Shown piece by piece: positions 44,001-54,756 of a stretch of DNA of 57,883 bases. Every line of letters starts with the position of its first letter. Position 1 is the first letter of the stretch. The position numbers and the translations under genes are program-made. Origin of the DNA: Xanthoparmelia taractica (lineage: Eukaryota; Ascomycota; Lecanoromycetes; Lecanorales; Parmeliaceae); contig MU853207.1 of assembly GCA_033085395.1 (NCBI GenBank), positions 1 through 57,883 on the forward strand. The letters run 5' to 3'. Under the pieces are notes generated by a model that had not been told where the DNA came from, made no database searches, and was given only the letters and a program-made list of their open reading frames with translations.

Positions 44001-46596
44001 CGCGGTAGTACGCGACGATGATTGCAGCACTTGCAGTAATCGCATGAGACGCATAAGCAGCAGCGATCTCGCCACTTGAATGTCCAACAACGGCCGCCGG
44101 GACGATACCCCAAGATCTCAAAAGGTTTACCAGACCTATTTGGACTGCCGTGCAGAGTGGTTGAGAGAACTCGGCTTTGTCAAGACGACTAGTCTCTTCT
44201 GGTTTCAGAAGCTCGTCTGTATTTCTGTATCAGAGACTAAATCAATATCGAAGAGCCCTTGGACGTACCTTCAATGGTCCATGATGGAGGGTCAGGCAAT
44301 CCTGCAAGAACCTTATCCATTGCTTTAACATCATCACGGAACTCAAGAAAATCATCCATCAATTCTTTCGCCATGCCAGCCCACTGTGCGCCCTGTCCAG
44401 TGAAAGCAAAGTTAATTTGCGGGCACGACTTGGATTTGACGAATGGGGTAATCTCTAGTGGCGCTTTCCCATCAGTGACGCAGAAAGCTCGGTGTACCAG
44501 ATGCTCCCGTCTACACCCTAGGGTATGGGCTAGATCTGCCAATTTGGAGCGTTTGGATGCAACGTATTGCTGGTAGTCCGTAACGCTCCTGCGGAGTGAG
44601 TCGGGGTGGTTTGCAGAAAAGACGAGCAGATGAGGGCGAGTCTGTGTCGAGAAACCATCTTGGGCAGAGCGCGCTATGCCAAACGACGCAGCAGAATCGA
44701 CGACAACCTACCAAAATCAACAATGACCTCTTTTCCCAGCCGAAAACTTACATGCGCGTTTGCACCACCAATACCAAATGAGTTGACGCTCGCTCTCTCA
44801 TGGCGGTCCTCTGGCCACGGTGTAGGTTCAAGCGGGACTTGTAGCCGCGCTCTCTCGAAAGCAACTGTCCAGCGTGTCAGTGGGTCATTGTTGATGGCCT
44901 ACCTAAAAGGAACCTACTTTTTGGATTAGGTTCAGAAAAATTGATGTTTGGTGGAATGGTTTTGTGCTCTAGTGCCAAGACTGTTTTGATCAAACTTGTT
45001 GTGCCGGAAGCTCCTTCGGAATGGCCAACATTTGGTTTCACCTACAGCAATTTAGCCATCACAGAAGATCGCTGGAAGAGTGTTGAGAGATACCGATCCG
45101 ATGAAGACGCCTTCTTGTCCGAAAACATTTGCAATGGCTGCCGTTTCTAGCGGATCACCGATAGCTGTACCAGTGCCATGACATTCAACAAAAGCAGTCC
45201 GAGAGAGATCGGAAATTTGAGCGACCTGGTATGCTCTACGCATCATAGTCTCGTGACTTTCAGAACTCGGACAAGCCATGCCAGGAGTCTTACCGTCACA
45301 GTTCGTGGCAGTAGACCGGATGACACCACGAACCGGGTCCCCATCGCGTAAAGCATCGCTCAACTTCTTGATATAAACAGCGTTGATTGCTTCGCCACGA
45401 GCGTAGCCGTCCGCTTTAGCATCAAATGTCTTGCACGAGCCTGTTGGCGACAGCACGCCTTGTTCCGTCATGGCGACTGTCATAGTGGGCGTAATGATTA
45501 TATTAGTTCCAGCAACCACGGCAGATGAGCATTCGCCATTATACAGAGCCTGGCAAGCCTCGTGCAACCCTATCAGCGAGGATGAGCATCCTGTTCGAAT
45601 GGTCACACTGTTGAGCATTAGCTTGAGTACTTAGGGGACCAGCAGAGCGTAATACCTTGGGCCGCCCAAGTTGTATTCGTAGGACACTCGGTTCGCAAGA
45701 GCAAAGTCACCAGAGCCGGTGATACGATACATGCCCAGGTGTTGAACATCCTTAGCGGCCAGGTCTAACCAATCCTCCCCAAATACACCAACGTAACAGC
45801 CGATCTTCTTACCGCGCCAGCCGGTTTGCCCGCCGTTCTCCATACATTCCCAGACTACTTCCAGAAGCATCCGTTGTTGTGGATCGAGTCTTTCGACTTC
45901 GCTTTTATTCATGGAGAAGAAGGACGCGTCCAGATTCTGCAGGTCTGCATCTTCGAGAAAGTAGCCGTGTTGTGATTTGACCGTTCCTGGTTTGCCGGAG
46001 GGACTGTAGAAGGCGTCGATGTTGTATCGGTCCCCGGGAACCAGACATCGACCGTCTTTCTTGTTGACAAGGAGATCCCAGAACGCACTACTGCCATTGA
46101 CACCACCTGGGAGTCTCATGCCCATGCCGACGATTGCTATGGGTGGAGGAGCTTTCCAGGGGTCTTTGGGCTTTTCTTCGTGAGCACCGTTGATTCCGTT
46201 TGTCATGTTGACTCCGTTTGTCATGTTGACTCCGTTTGTCATGTTGACTCCGTTTGTCATGTTGACTCCGTNNNNNNNNNNNNNNNNNNNNNNNNNNNNN
46301 NNNNNNNNNNNNNNNNNNNNNNNNNNNNNNNNNNNNNNNNNNNNNNNNNNNNNNNNNNNNNNNNNNNNNNNTCCGTTTGTCATGTTGACTCCGTTTGTCA
46401 TGTTGACTCCGTTTGTCATGTTGACTCCGTTTGTCATGTTGACTCCGTCATGGATGTCAACGCTTGCAGTGGTCATGCTGTTTCCGCCAGATTCATTGAT
46501 ATCGCCACGGGCGTTGGCGATTGTAGTGGCTACACTGTTTCCACCGAAGCCATTGACATCACCATCAGGAGCGAAGGCTTTCATGTCTGTATTCAA
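38082..46596 (-). CDS. Highly reducing type I polyketide synthase (KS-AT-DH-MT-ER-KR-ACP)
   Basis: Iterative fungal HR-PKS. Fifteen exons close in frame to about 2599 aa: 46596-45656, 45607-45094, 45041-44918, 44864-44751, 44706-44269, 44216-43767, 43694-41548, 41495-41395, 41342-41324 (19-nt microexon), 41275-40418, 40370-40086, 40032-39958, 39911-39571, 39518-39041, 38996-38082. KS (~150-575): RTGCSSSLIGLHEAC with active Cys, ECHGTGTAIGDP, KPNVGHSEG. AT (~665-985): FTGQGAQWAGM, GHSSGEIAAAYA. DH (~1035-1340): DHKIVDDIVFP and HPTTIDLVLQ. MT (~1490): VLEIGAGTGGTT, which looks functional. ER (~1870-2185): SACGGVGIAAIQI. KR (~2200-2390): GGLGGLGRA and FSSISCVVGQWGQGNY. ACP: GVDSL. No thioesterase, reductase or condensation domain follows the ACP. 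The N-terminus has VNMTNG repeats broken by a 100-N gap, so the true length is unknown. Confidence 0.96.
46191..46448 (-). repeat. 18-bp coding minisatellite (VNMTNG) in PKS N-terminus
   Basis: Four complete 18-bp units lie on each side of the gap; each encodes Val-Asn-Met-Thr-Asn-Gly on the minus strand. The visible units are essentially identical. The array sits before the KS domain in what should be a disordered leader. Confidence 0.9.
46272..46371. other. Assembly gap (100 N) inside the minisatellite
   Basis: Exactly 100 N, a conventional placeholder for a gap of unknown size. The flanking repeats are 105 bp apart in register, which keeps the codon frame but is not a multiple of the 18-bp unit. 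The real array length therefore differs. Confidence 0.97.
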
Positions 46597-47542
46597 GGTG
46601 AGTGGCTAGGGACAAATACGTGAGAAGAAAAACTGGGGGCGATCTTGTAAGTCTATTTAATAGCGCAATGGTCTGCTATCTGTAAGAAGTTTACCAATTG
46701 TCAAATCAGGCTGAATAATTCGGCTGACGGGGGGTTTCTTTTACCTCTTACATACTTTGTCTATACGTTACTACCCACATGTTAAAGCATGTAGTGCTGG
46801 CGCCAAGTCATGATGTGTGAGAAGATACAGATTCCCCTTGTCTGACCACCCCTTGTGGTAGTGGGAAGCGAATGTCTCGAACTGGTGTTATGGTACCACC
46901 AGGTACCTATACATATGGTTTCACCGCATATTGGGACACGATTCTTTCCTCTTAGTGCTGATAAAGATATCGCTCTCGTCGCTTACACAGTCAGGCAAGA
47001 GCTTCGCACACCTCCACGTTGCATATAGAATCCACACACACCGGTTGGTGGCTGTGGCACATACTACATAACGTCTGCTGGGGCCCGACTTTCAGAAACC
47101 TGTTTTCCAGCCTTCCGCTGCAGTCATAACACCATCCTGCGGCGGTTCCCTGCCTCGCTTCACCGCAGATGTCAGCTTTGGATGTATGCAAAATCGATCA
47201 GGCTGTGGACACATGTACATCCTTAAGTATCTAGCCGTATCAATGGTTTGACCCCGCTTAATCTTTCCTTGAAACTGGATCGGATAGTGGTCTTACGCCC
47301 GAATGGATACATGCACTAGGTGAAGGCGGTAACGCCCAATGTAAGGAGCGATGGGACTTCCGCTACTGTGTGTGGTACCGGCAGGAAGGCTGTGATTAAT
47401 GGTCATCATCTGTTATCTTCTCCCTGTTTGCTCTAGATTAAAGACATTGCAATCTATGACTTGCAGTAGGTGTCTCGGTTGCCTTCTTGCTTTGCGCTCT
47501 CACTTTGCGCTCTCGCTTTGCCTATAACAGAAGTCAGACGTC
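46597..47542. promoter_or_regulatory. Divergent PKS / P450 promoter
   Basis: 946 bp separate the PKS and P450 start codons. Near the PKS side is CGGCTGACGG (46721-46730), a CGG-N4-CGG arrangement of the kind bound by Zn2Cys6 factors, and a CCAAT at about 46694. Near the P450 side a 13-bp direct repeat, CTTTGCGCTCTCA/G, occurs twice plus a partial copy (47490-47521), then CTATAA just before the ATG. Shared control of both genes is inferred. Confidence 0.6.
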
Positions 47543-49749
47543 ATGAGAACTTCGTCTGAAGACCTATCCTGGACTATGCTCACTCTACAGAACTCCAGTC
47601 TACAAAACTCCATTCACCGCGTCTGCTGGGCAGCTTGCAGTTTCACTGGCGTTGCCGCCCTCTTCATCATTCTCCGTTTCCTCATCGGATGGAGTTTGGC
47701 ACGTCAAAGATTGAAAAATCTCGGCCACAGAGCTCCACTAATTGCGTACAAGCTCCCTTTCGGTACGGCTCCCACTGAACTAGTCCCTTCGTCAGATACT
47801 CGGGATCTAATACCGAATTAGGTATTGATCTCTTTGCGGAGGCGACCAACCGGCTCTTCAAGAACGATTTTTTCAACTGGAGCCGTGAACTTCTTGATGT
47901 CCCAGGACGAACTGTTGCGCTCAGGATGCTGGGTGCTGAAGTCCTGATGACCGACGATACCGACAACATCAGAACCATCCTCTCAACTAGAGTGAGTGCA
48001 TTGAAACCTCCCATGGATTTTTCCATACATACTGATTGAAAAGTTTTCCGACTGGGGGAAAGGCGATGCTTTCCGCAAGATCTGGTATGATCTGATGTTA
48101 GATTCAATCTTTGCTTGTATGGGTTCCAATATCCTCCCGATAGAGTCTCGAACTAATCGACTTACCCAAAAGCCGATGGACCCCTATGGCACGCGAACAA
48201 GGATCTTTTGCGCGACCATGTAAAGCACTCTTTTCTGTGCCCGTTTTCTACGATTGTTGCGTCTCTAATGATTTTGCAGACGGCCAAGAGCAGATCGACC
48301 GACTATGCAATTACCGAACAACATGTTTCAAACCTCATCCGAAACCTATCTAATGGAGAGCCCCATGAATGCATGGATCAAATGGACCGATATATGCTCG
48401 ATGTCGTTTCTGACGTGTTCTTGGGTGAATCAGCCGACACTCTATCGACAGAGTCGCAACCTTTGCGGCACGCTGTCGAGGAGATGTACGTTTGGAACAC
48501 CACGAGAGTCTTGATAGGGTATGTATCCGTGTCCTTGCCACTAAAAGCAAACACACTAAGATGATTGCTTAATGTCATAGGAAGTTCGGAGCTTTACTAC
48601 CAGGAAATTCCAAAGCATCTGCTGTTGTGGATAAATACCTAGAACACGTCATTGAACACGCGATGCTTGTGTCAGAGAAACCGGATTCAGAAGAAAAGCG
48701 TAGGAAGGAGCAGACCCTGCTTTGCTCTTTGCTCGCCCAAGGCCTTAGTAGGAAGGCAAGTATTCTCTGAGTCTGGTCGCAAAACCTCGTCGTGCTCCGC
48801 TGATATTCGTATTCCAGCGAATAAAGGACCAGATAATGGCCATCGTGCTCGGTGGCAAGGTGATTAAAAAGGTTTGGTCCTCAAAGGTCGAGGTGCTGAC
48901 TCCACCCGGTAGGATCCTGGCGCTATTACTCTTGGATGGGCATTTTTTGAGCTCGCTCGCACTCCGCAAGTAGTCGCACAGCTGCGGGCGGAAATTGCCT
49001 CGAAGTAAGTTAATTCACTCGCCGTAAAAACCCGAGAAAAAGCAAAGGCCCTCTAACTGGAAGCCCCAATTCTCAAATTCAGCGTCGGCTTCTCAACGCT
49101 GCCCACGGCGGCTCAGTTAAAGAAGATGCCGGTACTGCAGAACGTCATCAAGGAAACGCTTCGCTTACACAGCCCAAGTGAGTAGCGCTGGGCTCGTGGG
49201 TGCGGAAAGATTCTAACAGTTGGATATAAGTTGGCTTCAATATCCGTACTGCACTCAACGACACGACCTTACCTACCGGCGGCGGTTCCACAGGCAAAGA
49301 TCGAATTGGCGTACTCAAAGGAACTCATATCGGTATATATAAACCCCCTGTTTCGTCCCATGTCCCTTTACCCAATCTCTTCCCCCCCCAAAATCATGAT
49401 CAATTCGGCTGACGGATTACCCTCCTCCTTTCCTCCAATTTCAGTCCTCTCCTACATCGGCGCGCAACGCCGCCACGACATCATGGGCCCCACAGCGGAT
49501 ACGTTCGACCCCTCACGTTGGACCGACTGGACGCCTAAACTCTATGAGTTCATCCCTTTTAACCACGGTCCGCGCATCTGCCTCGGTCGCAACTTCGCGT
49601 GGATGCAATTGGAATATGTGCTCTGTCGCGTTTTCCAGGCATTCGAGAGGGTTGAGTTGATAGGAAGGGAGGGGGGCGAGGAGATGAAGATAAAGATTGC
49701 GTTGAACACGAAGCCGGCGGAAGGGGTGGTGTTGAGGTTTGTCAAGTGA
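47543..49749 (+). CDS. Cytochrome P450 monooxygenase
   Basis: Membrane-bound heme monooxygenase, likely tailoring the polyketide. Ten exons close in frame to 539 aa: 47543-47762, 47822-47991, 48044-48116, 48173-48518, 48581-48755, 48818-48859, 48913-49004, 49083-49177, 49231-49332, 49445-49749. An N-terminal membrane helix (about residues 30-50) precedes LPFGIDLFAEATNRL. Helix C has SDGPLWHANKDLLRDH. The K-helix is KETLRLH (~398) and the heme motif is FNHGPRICLG with Cys at ~485. The I-helix reads LGGKDPGAITLGW, so the usual Thr after the acidic residue is replaced by Pro. Intron 5 has a GC donor (GCAAGT). A 48219-48270 segment could be an extra in-frame intron. Overall layout resembles CYP52-like clans; the exact family is not assigned. 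Confidence 0.92.
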
Positions 49750-50860
49750 GCTGGAATAGGTAAGGGTGGGCGTGACGTTATGCTTGTTGTTGGGAGGATG
49801 GTGGGGGAGGGGGCATTTGAAAAGATAGGGTTATGCTGTTGGATCTGAAAGTGACGTAGTGAGCTGGAGCCTTATTGTTTCACGGCCGTTTTCTTTCTTC
49901 TCTTTCCTTCGGTCTTTTGTCACTTCATCTATGCTCAAGTCATTGCCAGACGCCAGACTGATGGCTCAAAAAGCATCAACCAAACGTAAGGCTGTGCTTC
50001 ATTTATCACGCCACCCAGACATCAGGTAGAAATCCCCTCCCTCAAATTTAGAAGCGACGGGAGTGAAACGAGAGCATGTTGTCTGCTCTGTCAGATTCCA
50101 CAGTACTTTGACTACTTTAACGAGTTAGGTGCGTCAAACTTCTGCCGCATGCGCAGCAACCGAAATACAGGGTTTGCAGGCCATATGCGTGGGCAACAAA
50201 AGGCTGCATACATGTGCATTATCCGTAGGTTTACAACATACAACTTACCTGCAAGGCTACCTTTTATATCTAGGGTGTACGGATCGGCGGCTTTATCAAA
50301 CCTCCCTCCCTCCAATGACCGGCCATGTCGAATCGAGTAGTAACTGGAACGACTCCACGACTATAGCTCTCAGCGAATTGGACTTTCTGTTTGTGAAATG
50401 AAACCAGCTTTCTACTGTCTTGTCATGAAAAAGTTCTTCTCAAGTGATAGAATCGTTGTGGAATTAAATAATGATTAGCTGATCCAGCTGCGGGGAATAC
50501 TTCAGCAAATGTAGAGCATATCGGGCAGTACCCTGGCCGAACTACGAAGTATTCCCCGGCCCCCCATCGAGCTGCATTGGAACTATGACTTTCGGGCGCC
50601 AAGATCTGCAGGCCCGAGGTGGTGTCTTCCCACTCGGAAATTTCGCTCACATGCAGTCATGCGGCTATTGAATCCTGCACAAAGGCAGATGGCGGTATGA
50701 CTAAGATGCCACCACCCACTTGCCAGGCTGCCTTATGACTCAGTGGTGCAGGAATTCAGTTTACAACATCAATTTGTTGAGTAATGGTGGGATCGTGCAT
50801 GATACATAAACCGGGTAGTGAGATTGCCCCATCGTCAAGCCTTGCCTCGGTACACTGCCG
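49750..50860. other. Intergenic between P450 and hydrolase genes
   Basis: Convergent 3' flanks, about 1.1 kb. Short frames at 50129-50401 have no recognisable content. A cluster regulator is not found here. Confidence 0.45.
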
Positions 50861-51820
50861 TTATCTCTGTCTTGCCTGCCACAAGTGATCAACGATGGCC
50901 CAGTATCTCGTTCCACCGGCGACTCTAGCATGAGCGCAATGTCCACTTCCTTCAAACTTCTCCCTCTGCACAGCAAATCCTTTCTCCGCCGCATCGGCCG
51001 CGTGATCCTCAATGTCACGCCAGCCGACCATGGAATCTGACTCACTGTAAATGTAGCACCTGCATGACTCACTCTTCATTAGCTCCTGGTCATTTAGCGC
51101 TTGGCGGATCCGTTCGATCGGATCGGGTATGCCCAAGGGAACGGAAGTGAGCCAGTAGATACCGACGACCAAGTAGACCAGCAGAAGTAGAAGGAGGCGC
51201 AGAGGTTGGGATTTGGGAAGGGCGGACGACAACGCGAGGACCGAAGCTCTGAAGGTACCGCGACCGGGGCAAGAGTCGAGGATTGTAACATGCGGGGGAA
51301 AGGGGGAGGAGTTGATTTCACTGTATGCGCGAAGGAGGTTGAGGGTTTGGTGGGATCCTCCATTGGAGAAGACATGCAGGATGATTGCCTGGTCACTGTT
51401 GGTACTCTTGCAGGCCGGGAGGATGTTGTGGACGGCAGGGGCGACCCGATGACGTTGCGTGCGAGTCCACCGGTACAGAAGGTCTGGGGGAGAGCTCCGG
51501 ATCAGGAGGATACTGGATGCGGGATAAAGAGTTTGGTAGCCCTGGATATACTTGGAGATGTGTGAAGGTCGGGCTGACATCCAGGTCACGAGAACGATAA
51601 GTTTTGGAACGGCTGAGGAAGAGATGGGACCAAGTTGGATTGGTTGGGTATGAGGTGCCGCTGTTGGTTTCGTTTCGGGTGTTCCAGCATGCTGATTGGC
51701 GGAAGTAGCGTCAAGAGGAAAGGAGGTAGTGGCAGAGGAATGGTAAAGATAAACGGATGGAGAGAGCCGTGTTAGGGCAGACAGAGGATTTGGCGCAGGG
51801 AGGGCGGTAGAGCGAGGCAT
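50861..51820 (-). CDS. DUF829/PaxU-like alpha/beta hydrolase
   Basis: Single-exon 319-aa protein from ATG 51820. It matches the TMEM53/DUF829 family, whose fungal member PaxU lies in the paxilline cluster. A poorly conserved N-terminus of ~70 residues precedes VPKLIVLVTWMSARPSHISK and YQTLYPASSILLIRS. The nucleophile region is ILHVFSNGGSHQTLNLLRAY. A helix-rich segment (LRLLLLLLVYLVVGIYW) may contact membrane. The predicted acid lies in YSESDSMVGWRDIEDHA and the His in FEGSGHCAHAR, so a Ser-Asp-His triad can be proposed. Its start is 900 bp from the divergent MFS start. A role in hydrolysis or release of the PKS product is inference from position only. Confidence 0.85.
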   Translation of the reverse strand: MPRSTALPAPNPLSALTRLSPSVYLYHSSATTSFPLDATSANQHAGTPETKPTAAPHTQPIQLGPISSSAVPKLIVLVTWMSARPSHISKYIQGYQTLYPASSILLIRSSPPDLLYRWTRTQRHRVAPAVHNILPACKSTNSDQAIILHVFSNGGSHQTLNLLRAYSEINSSPFPPHVTILDSCPGRGTFRASVLALSSALPKSQPLRLLLLLLVYLVVGIYWLTSVPLGIPDPIERIRQALNDQELMKSESCRCYIYSESDSMVGWRDIEDHAADAAEKGFAVQREKFEGSGHCAHARVAGGTRYWAIVDHLWQARQR

Positions 51821-52718
51821 TTAGCAACTTAGTGAATGGTGGAGACTTCCAGACTTTCCGTATATCTAGACAAAAGGGGTTTTAATAGTGACCGTGACAA
51901 CGTTACCATGAGACTAATCGGTGAGACTGGACGCGGGTATGGATGCGGAAGAATTGCTGCTCCACCTTCCTTATCTTCAACATGACTTTTGATAGTCCAG
52001 CCTGGCCTGGAGGAATCCAGGCACAATCCGAAAATGTCTCGAAGAAGTATTGTAAGGTGTAAGCTGACGGTGGTATTGCGAAGACGGATGAAGTTGGGCG
52101 ACTCATTAGGCTCAATACTCTCCATGCAAGGCTAGGGCGCCTGCAGAAAGATAATAAGATTTTGCCTCAAGCAGGACAAGTAGCCTTATGTCGGTGTGGC
52201 AGCCTGTTGTTGTACCCTTGCTGCTTATTGCACAGGCTAATGCATTGTCAGTGATGCATTGTCAGCGCGAAAAGGAGTTTCCCCCTTTCCCCCCCAAAAC
52301 CCCACCACCTTTTTCTTTTCTGTTGTATAAGCGAAGATTAATGCATCAGCCCTTCAATGTCTAGCATGAGAAGGCAAAATTCGCCGATATCTGCTTTGCT
52401 TATGCAAGTTATTTGATTGATCTAAAGTACTCTACTTACCTTGTGAGGCCGTAACAGAACTAAACTCAATCCAGTAAGAGAATGCGATTGCGGCTCCGAA
52501 GTATTAGCCGTGCGTTCCTCACCAAGTTGTTGAGCCCCTTCAAGCCTTGATCTTTTCTTTTCTACTTTTGTTCATTCCTGGACATTATTACTCGCCGTTG
52601 TAAGCAAGCGTAACATTCCTGACGCCTAAGCGTGCCAAGTCCCTGCGAGCTTCACATATCTAGCACGTGTTCTTCATAGTCACATAACCCTTAGATACTA
52701 CACCAACTTGGCCCCAAT
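51821..52718. promoter_or_regulatory. Divergent hydrolase / MFS promoter
   Basis: 898 bp between two divergent start codons. A direct repeat of AATGCATTGTCAG/TGATGCATTGTCAG occurs at about 52241-52266. The minus-strand frame 51829-52125 has no recognisable features and is treated as noncoding. Confidence 0.5.
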
Positions 52719-54756
52719 ATGGCTTCTCTTGCTATCGCGACTATCCAGCATACTCATTCTCAACCACAAAATCAAAATGGCGGGGATCTGCCACGCGCGA
52801 ATGAAGAATCAAGTCTCCACGGCAAAGACGACAAGATCCAAAGTAGTAGAATCGACAAGTCCGACAAACCAACCACTCCACGAGACCCTGATCCTGCCTC
52901 TGCAACTCCAGATCTAGAATGGAAGGCTGGCAAAGAAGAGTGGAGGATCATCCTGGTCATAGCAATCGTGTCGTTGATGGTCGCTCTTGATGCTACCATT
53001 CTGGTACCCGTCTTGCCTGTAGGTGGCTTTCAACTCGACGTGAACAAGTCGTCTAGAGGAACCTAACGCAACTAGGCTATCGCCAGCGATCTAAATGGCA
53101 ATGCAACCGATACCTTTTGGGCGGGAACAGCCTACCTCCTGACACAATCAGTCTTTCAACCCTTCATAGTCGCTCTCTCCGACGTCTTTGGCCGTCGCAC
53201 CTTCTATCTCATCTCCCTCTTCTTTTTCACAGTAGGCACTATACTCTGCTGCCTCTCCCAGAATTTCAACGAGTTGTTGGCCGGTCGCGCGGTTCAAGGA
53301 GTTGGAGGCGGTGGTATCCTCACTTTGGGCCTGGTCATCGTGACAGACATTGTGCCACTCCGTCAGAGGCCCGTCTACACTGGTATCAACCAAATTTCCT
53401 GGGCCCTTGGCTCCATTACTGGACCTTTGATTGGGGGCCTCTTTGTCCAACACACCACATGGCGCTGGATCTTCTACCTTAATTTTCCCTTCTGTGGAAT
53501 CGGCTTTCTCAGCGTACCTTTGGTAATGAGGTTGCATGCGAAACGCGCCCCACTGAAGGAACGGCTCATGCATGTAGACTGGATCGGAGGTTTCCTTTTC
53601 ATATCGAGCACATGCAGTTTCCTCATCGGCTTGACCTGGGGGGGTTCGCAGTATCCATGGTCAAGCTGGCGGACACTGGTCCCACTTATCGTGGGCTTCG
53701 GGGGCATTTTTGTAACGGTGATGTGGGAGCGCTTCGGAGCGCCTAGACCATTCCTTCGTCTAGAGTTGTTCAATTCTTATTCAGCGTTGGCCGCCTACAC
53801 TGGCGCAGTCCTTCAAGGTTTACTTGTACGACACTCTTTTTTCCCGCAGCTCCAAGTCAGTCTTCTAATGCTAATTGATTCGCTAGATGTTCTGCGAGCT
53901 TTACTATATCCCATTCTACCTCGAAAGCGTCAAGGACTTCAGCCCGACTATCACTGGTGTCGCCTTGATGCCACTTACCGGCGCCTTGCTTCCAACAAGC
54001 GTCATCGTAGGCAGGCTCATGACCAGAACCGGCCGCTTCCGTTGGGCTGTCTGGCTTGGCTGGGCAGTCACTATAGCAGGCACTGGCTTGCTCATATTGC
54101 TGGACGTCCACACTCGTACCTATGCCTGGATATTGATTTTCATTGTCGTTGGCCTTGGCCACGGGTTCATCCTGATGTCTCTCAACTTCAGCATTCAAGC
54201 CATGTCAGACACGCATAACGTGGCTTACGCAGCTGCAATGTACACATTCACGCGAACGTTCGGCATGTGTATCGGTGTCGCCGCTGGCGGCGCAGTGTTC
54301 CAAAATCAGTTCAAGAAGCACCTTGCCGACTTGGGATTGCTTACCACGGTTGCAACTGACGCCGAAGGCTTCGTTGCTAGACTCGAAGCTCTCCCAAAAA
54401 GCTCACCGGAGCATCAATCTTACACTCTTGCCTATGCCAAGTCGTTTGAGAATGTATTCGAGGTTCTGACCGCGGTTGCTGGTTTGGCGGGACTGCTCAG
54501 TTTGCTCATTAAAAAATTCTCAATGGACAAGAAACTAGATTCGGAGCACGTCTTGCGGCAAGGGAACGAGGAAACCTCTGCTCTTGAGTCCTCGCCTGGG
54601 GCTAGTCGAACCTCTACTTCCGAGGCCGTTCATGGCGGAAAGGAGACTTCTGCTCCTAAAGCCTTACCCGAGGGGAACGCGGGCGGCGAGGAAAGATGGG
54701 TAACAAAGGGTCGCTTCAGAAACTCTCATCAGCCGTCTAAGTCTTTGCATACATAG
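52719..54756 (+). CDS. MFS transporter, DHA2 (14-TMS) type, likely exporter
   Basis: Major facilitator drug:H+ antiporter, probably exporting the cluster product or giving self-protection. Exons 52719-53018, 53076-53825 and 53887-54756 give 639 aa, normal for the family. A hydrophilic N-terminus of ~75 residues precedes TM1 (IILVIAIVSLMVALDATILV). Motif A appears as LSDVFGRRT between TM2 and TM3. Further features are GRAVQGVGGGGILTL, the antiporter motif C (GSITGPLIGG) and WRWIFYLNFP. Splicing restores GAVLQGLL to MFCELYYIPFYLESV. The C-terminal half has LTGALLPTSVIVGRLM and FTRTFGMCIGVAAGGAVFQ, and ends in a Ser/Glu-rich cytosolic tail. Substrate is unknown. Confidence 0.94.

Noticed and set aside
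51829..52125. 98-codon minus-strand frame upstream of the DUF829 hydrolase, considered as a first exon
   Set aside because: The hydrolase has a complete reading frame from its own ATG, and the upstream frame has no splice link or conserved content.
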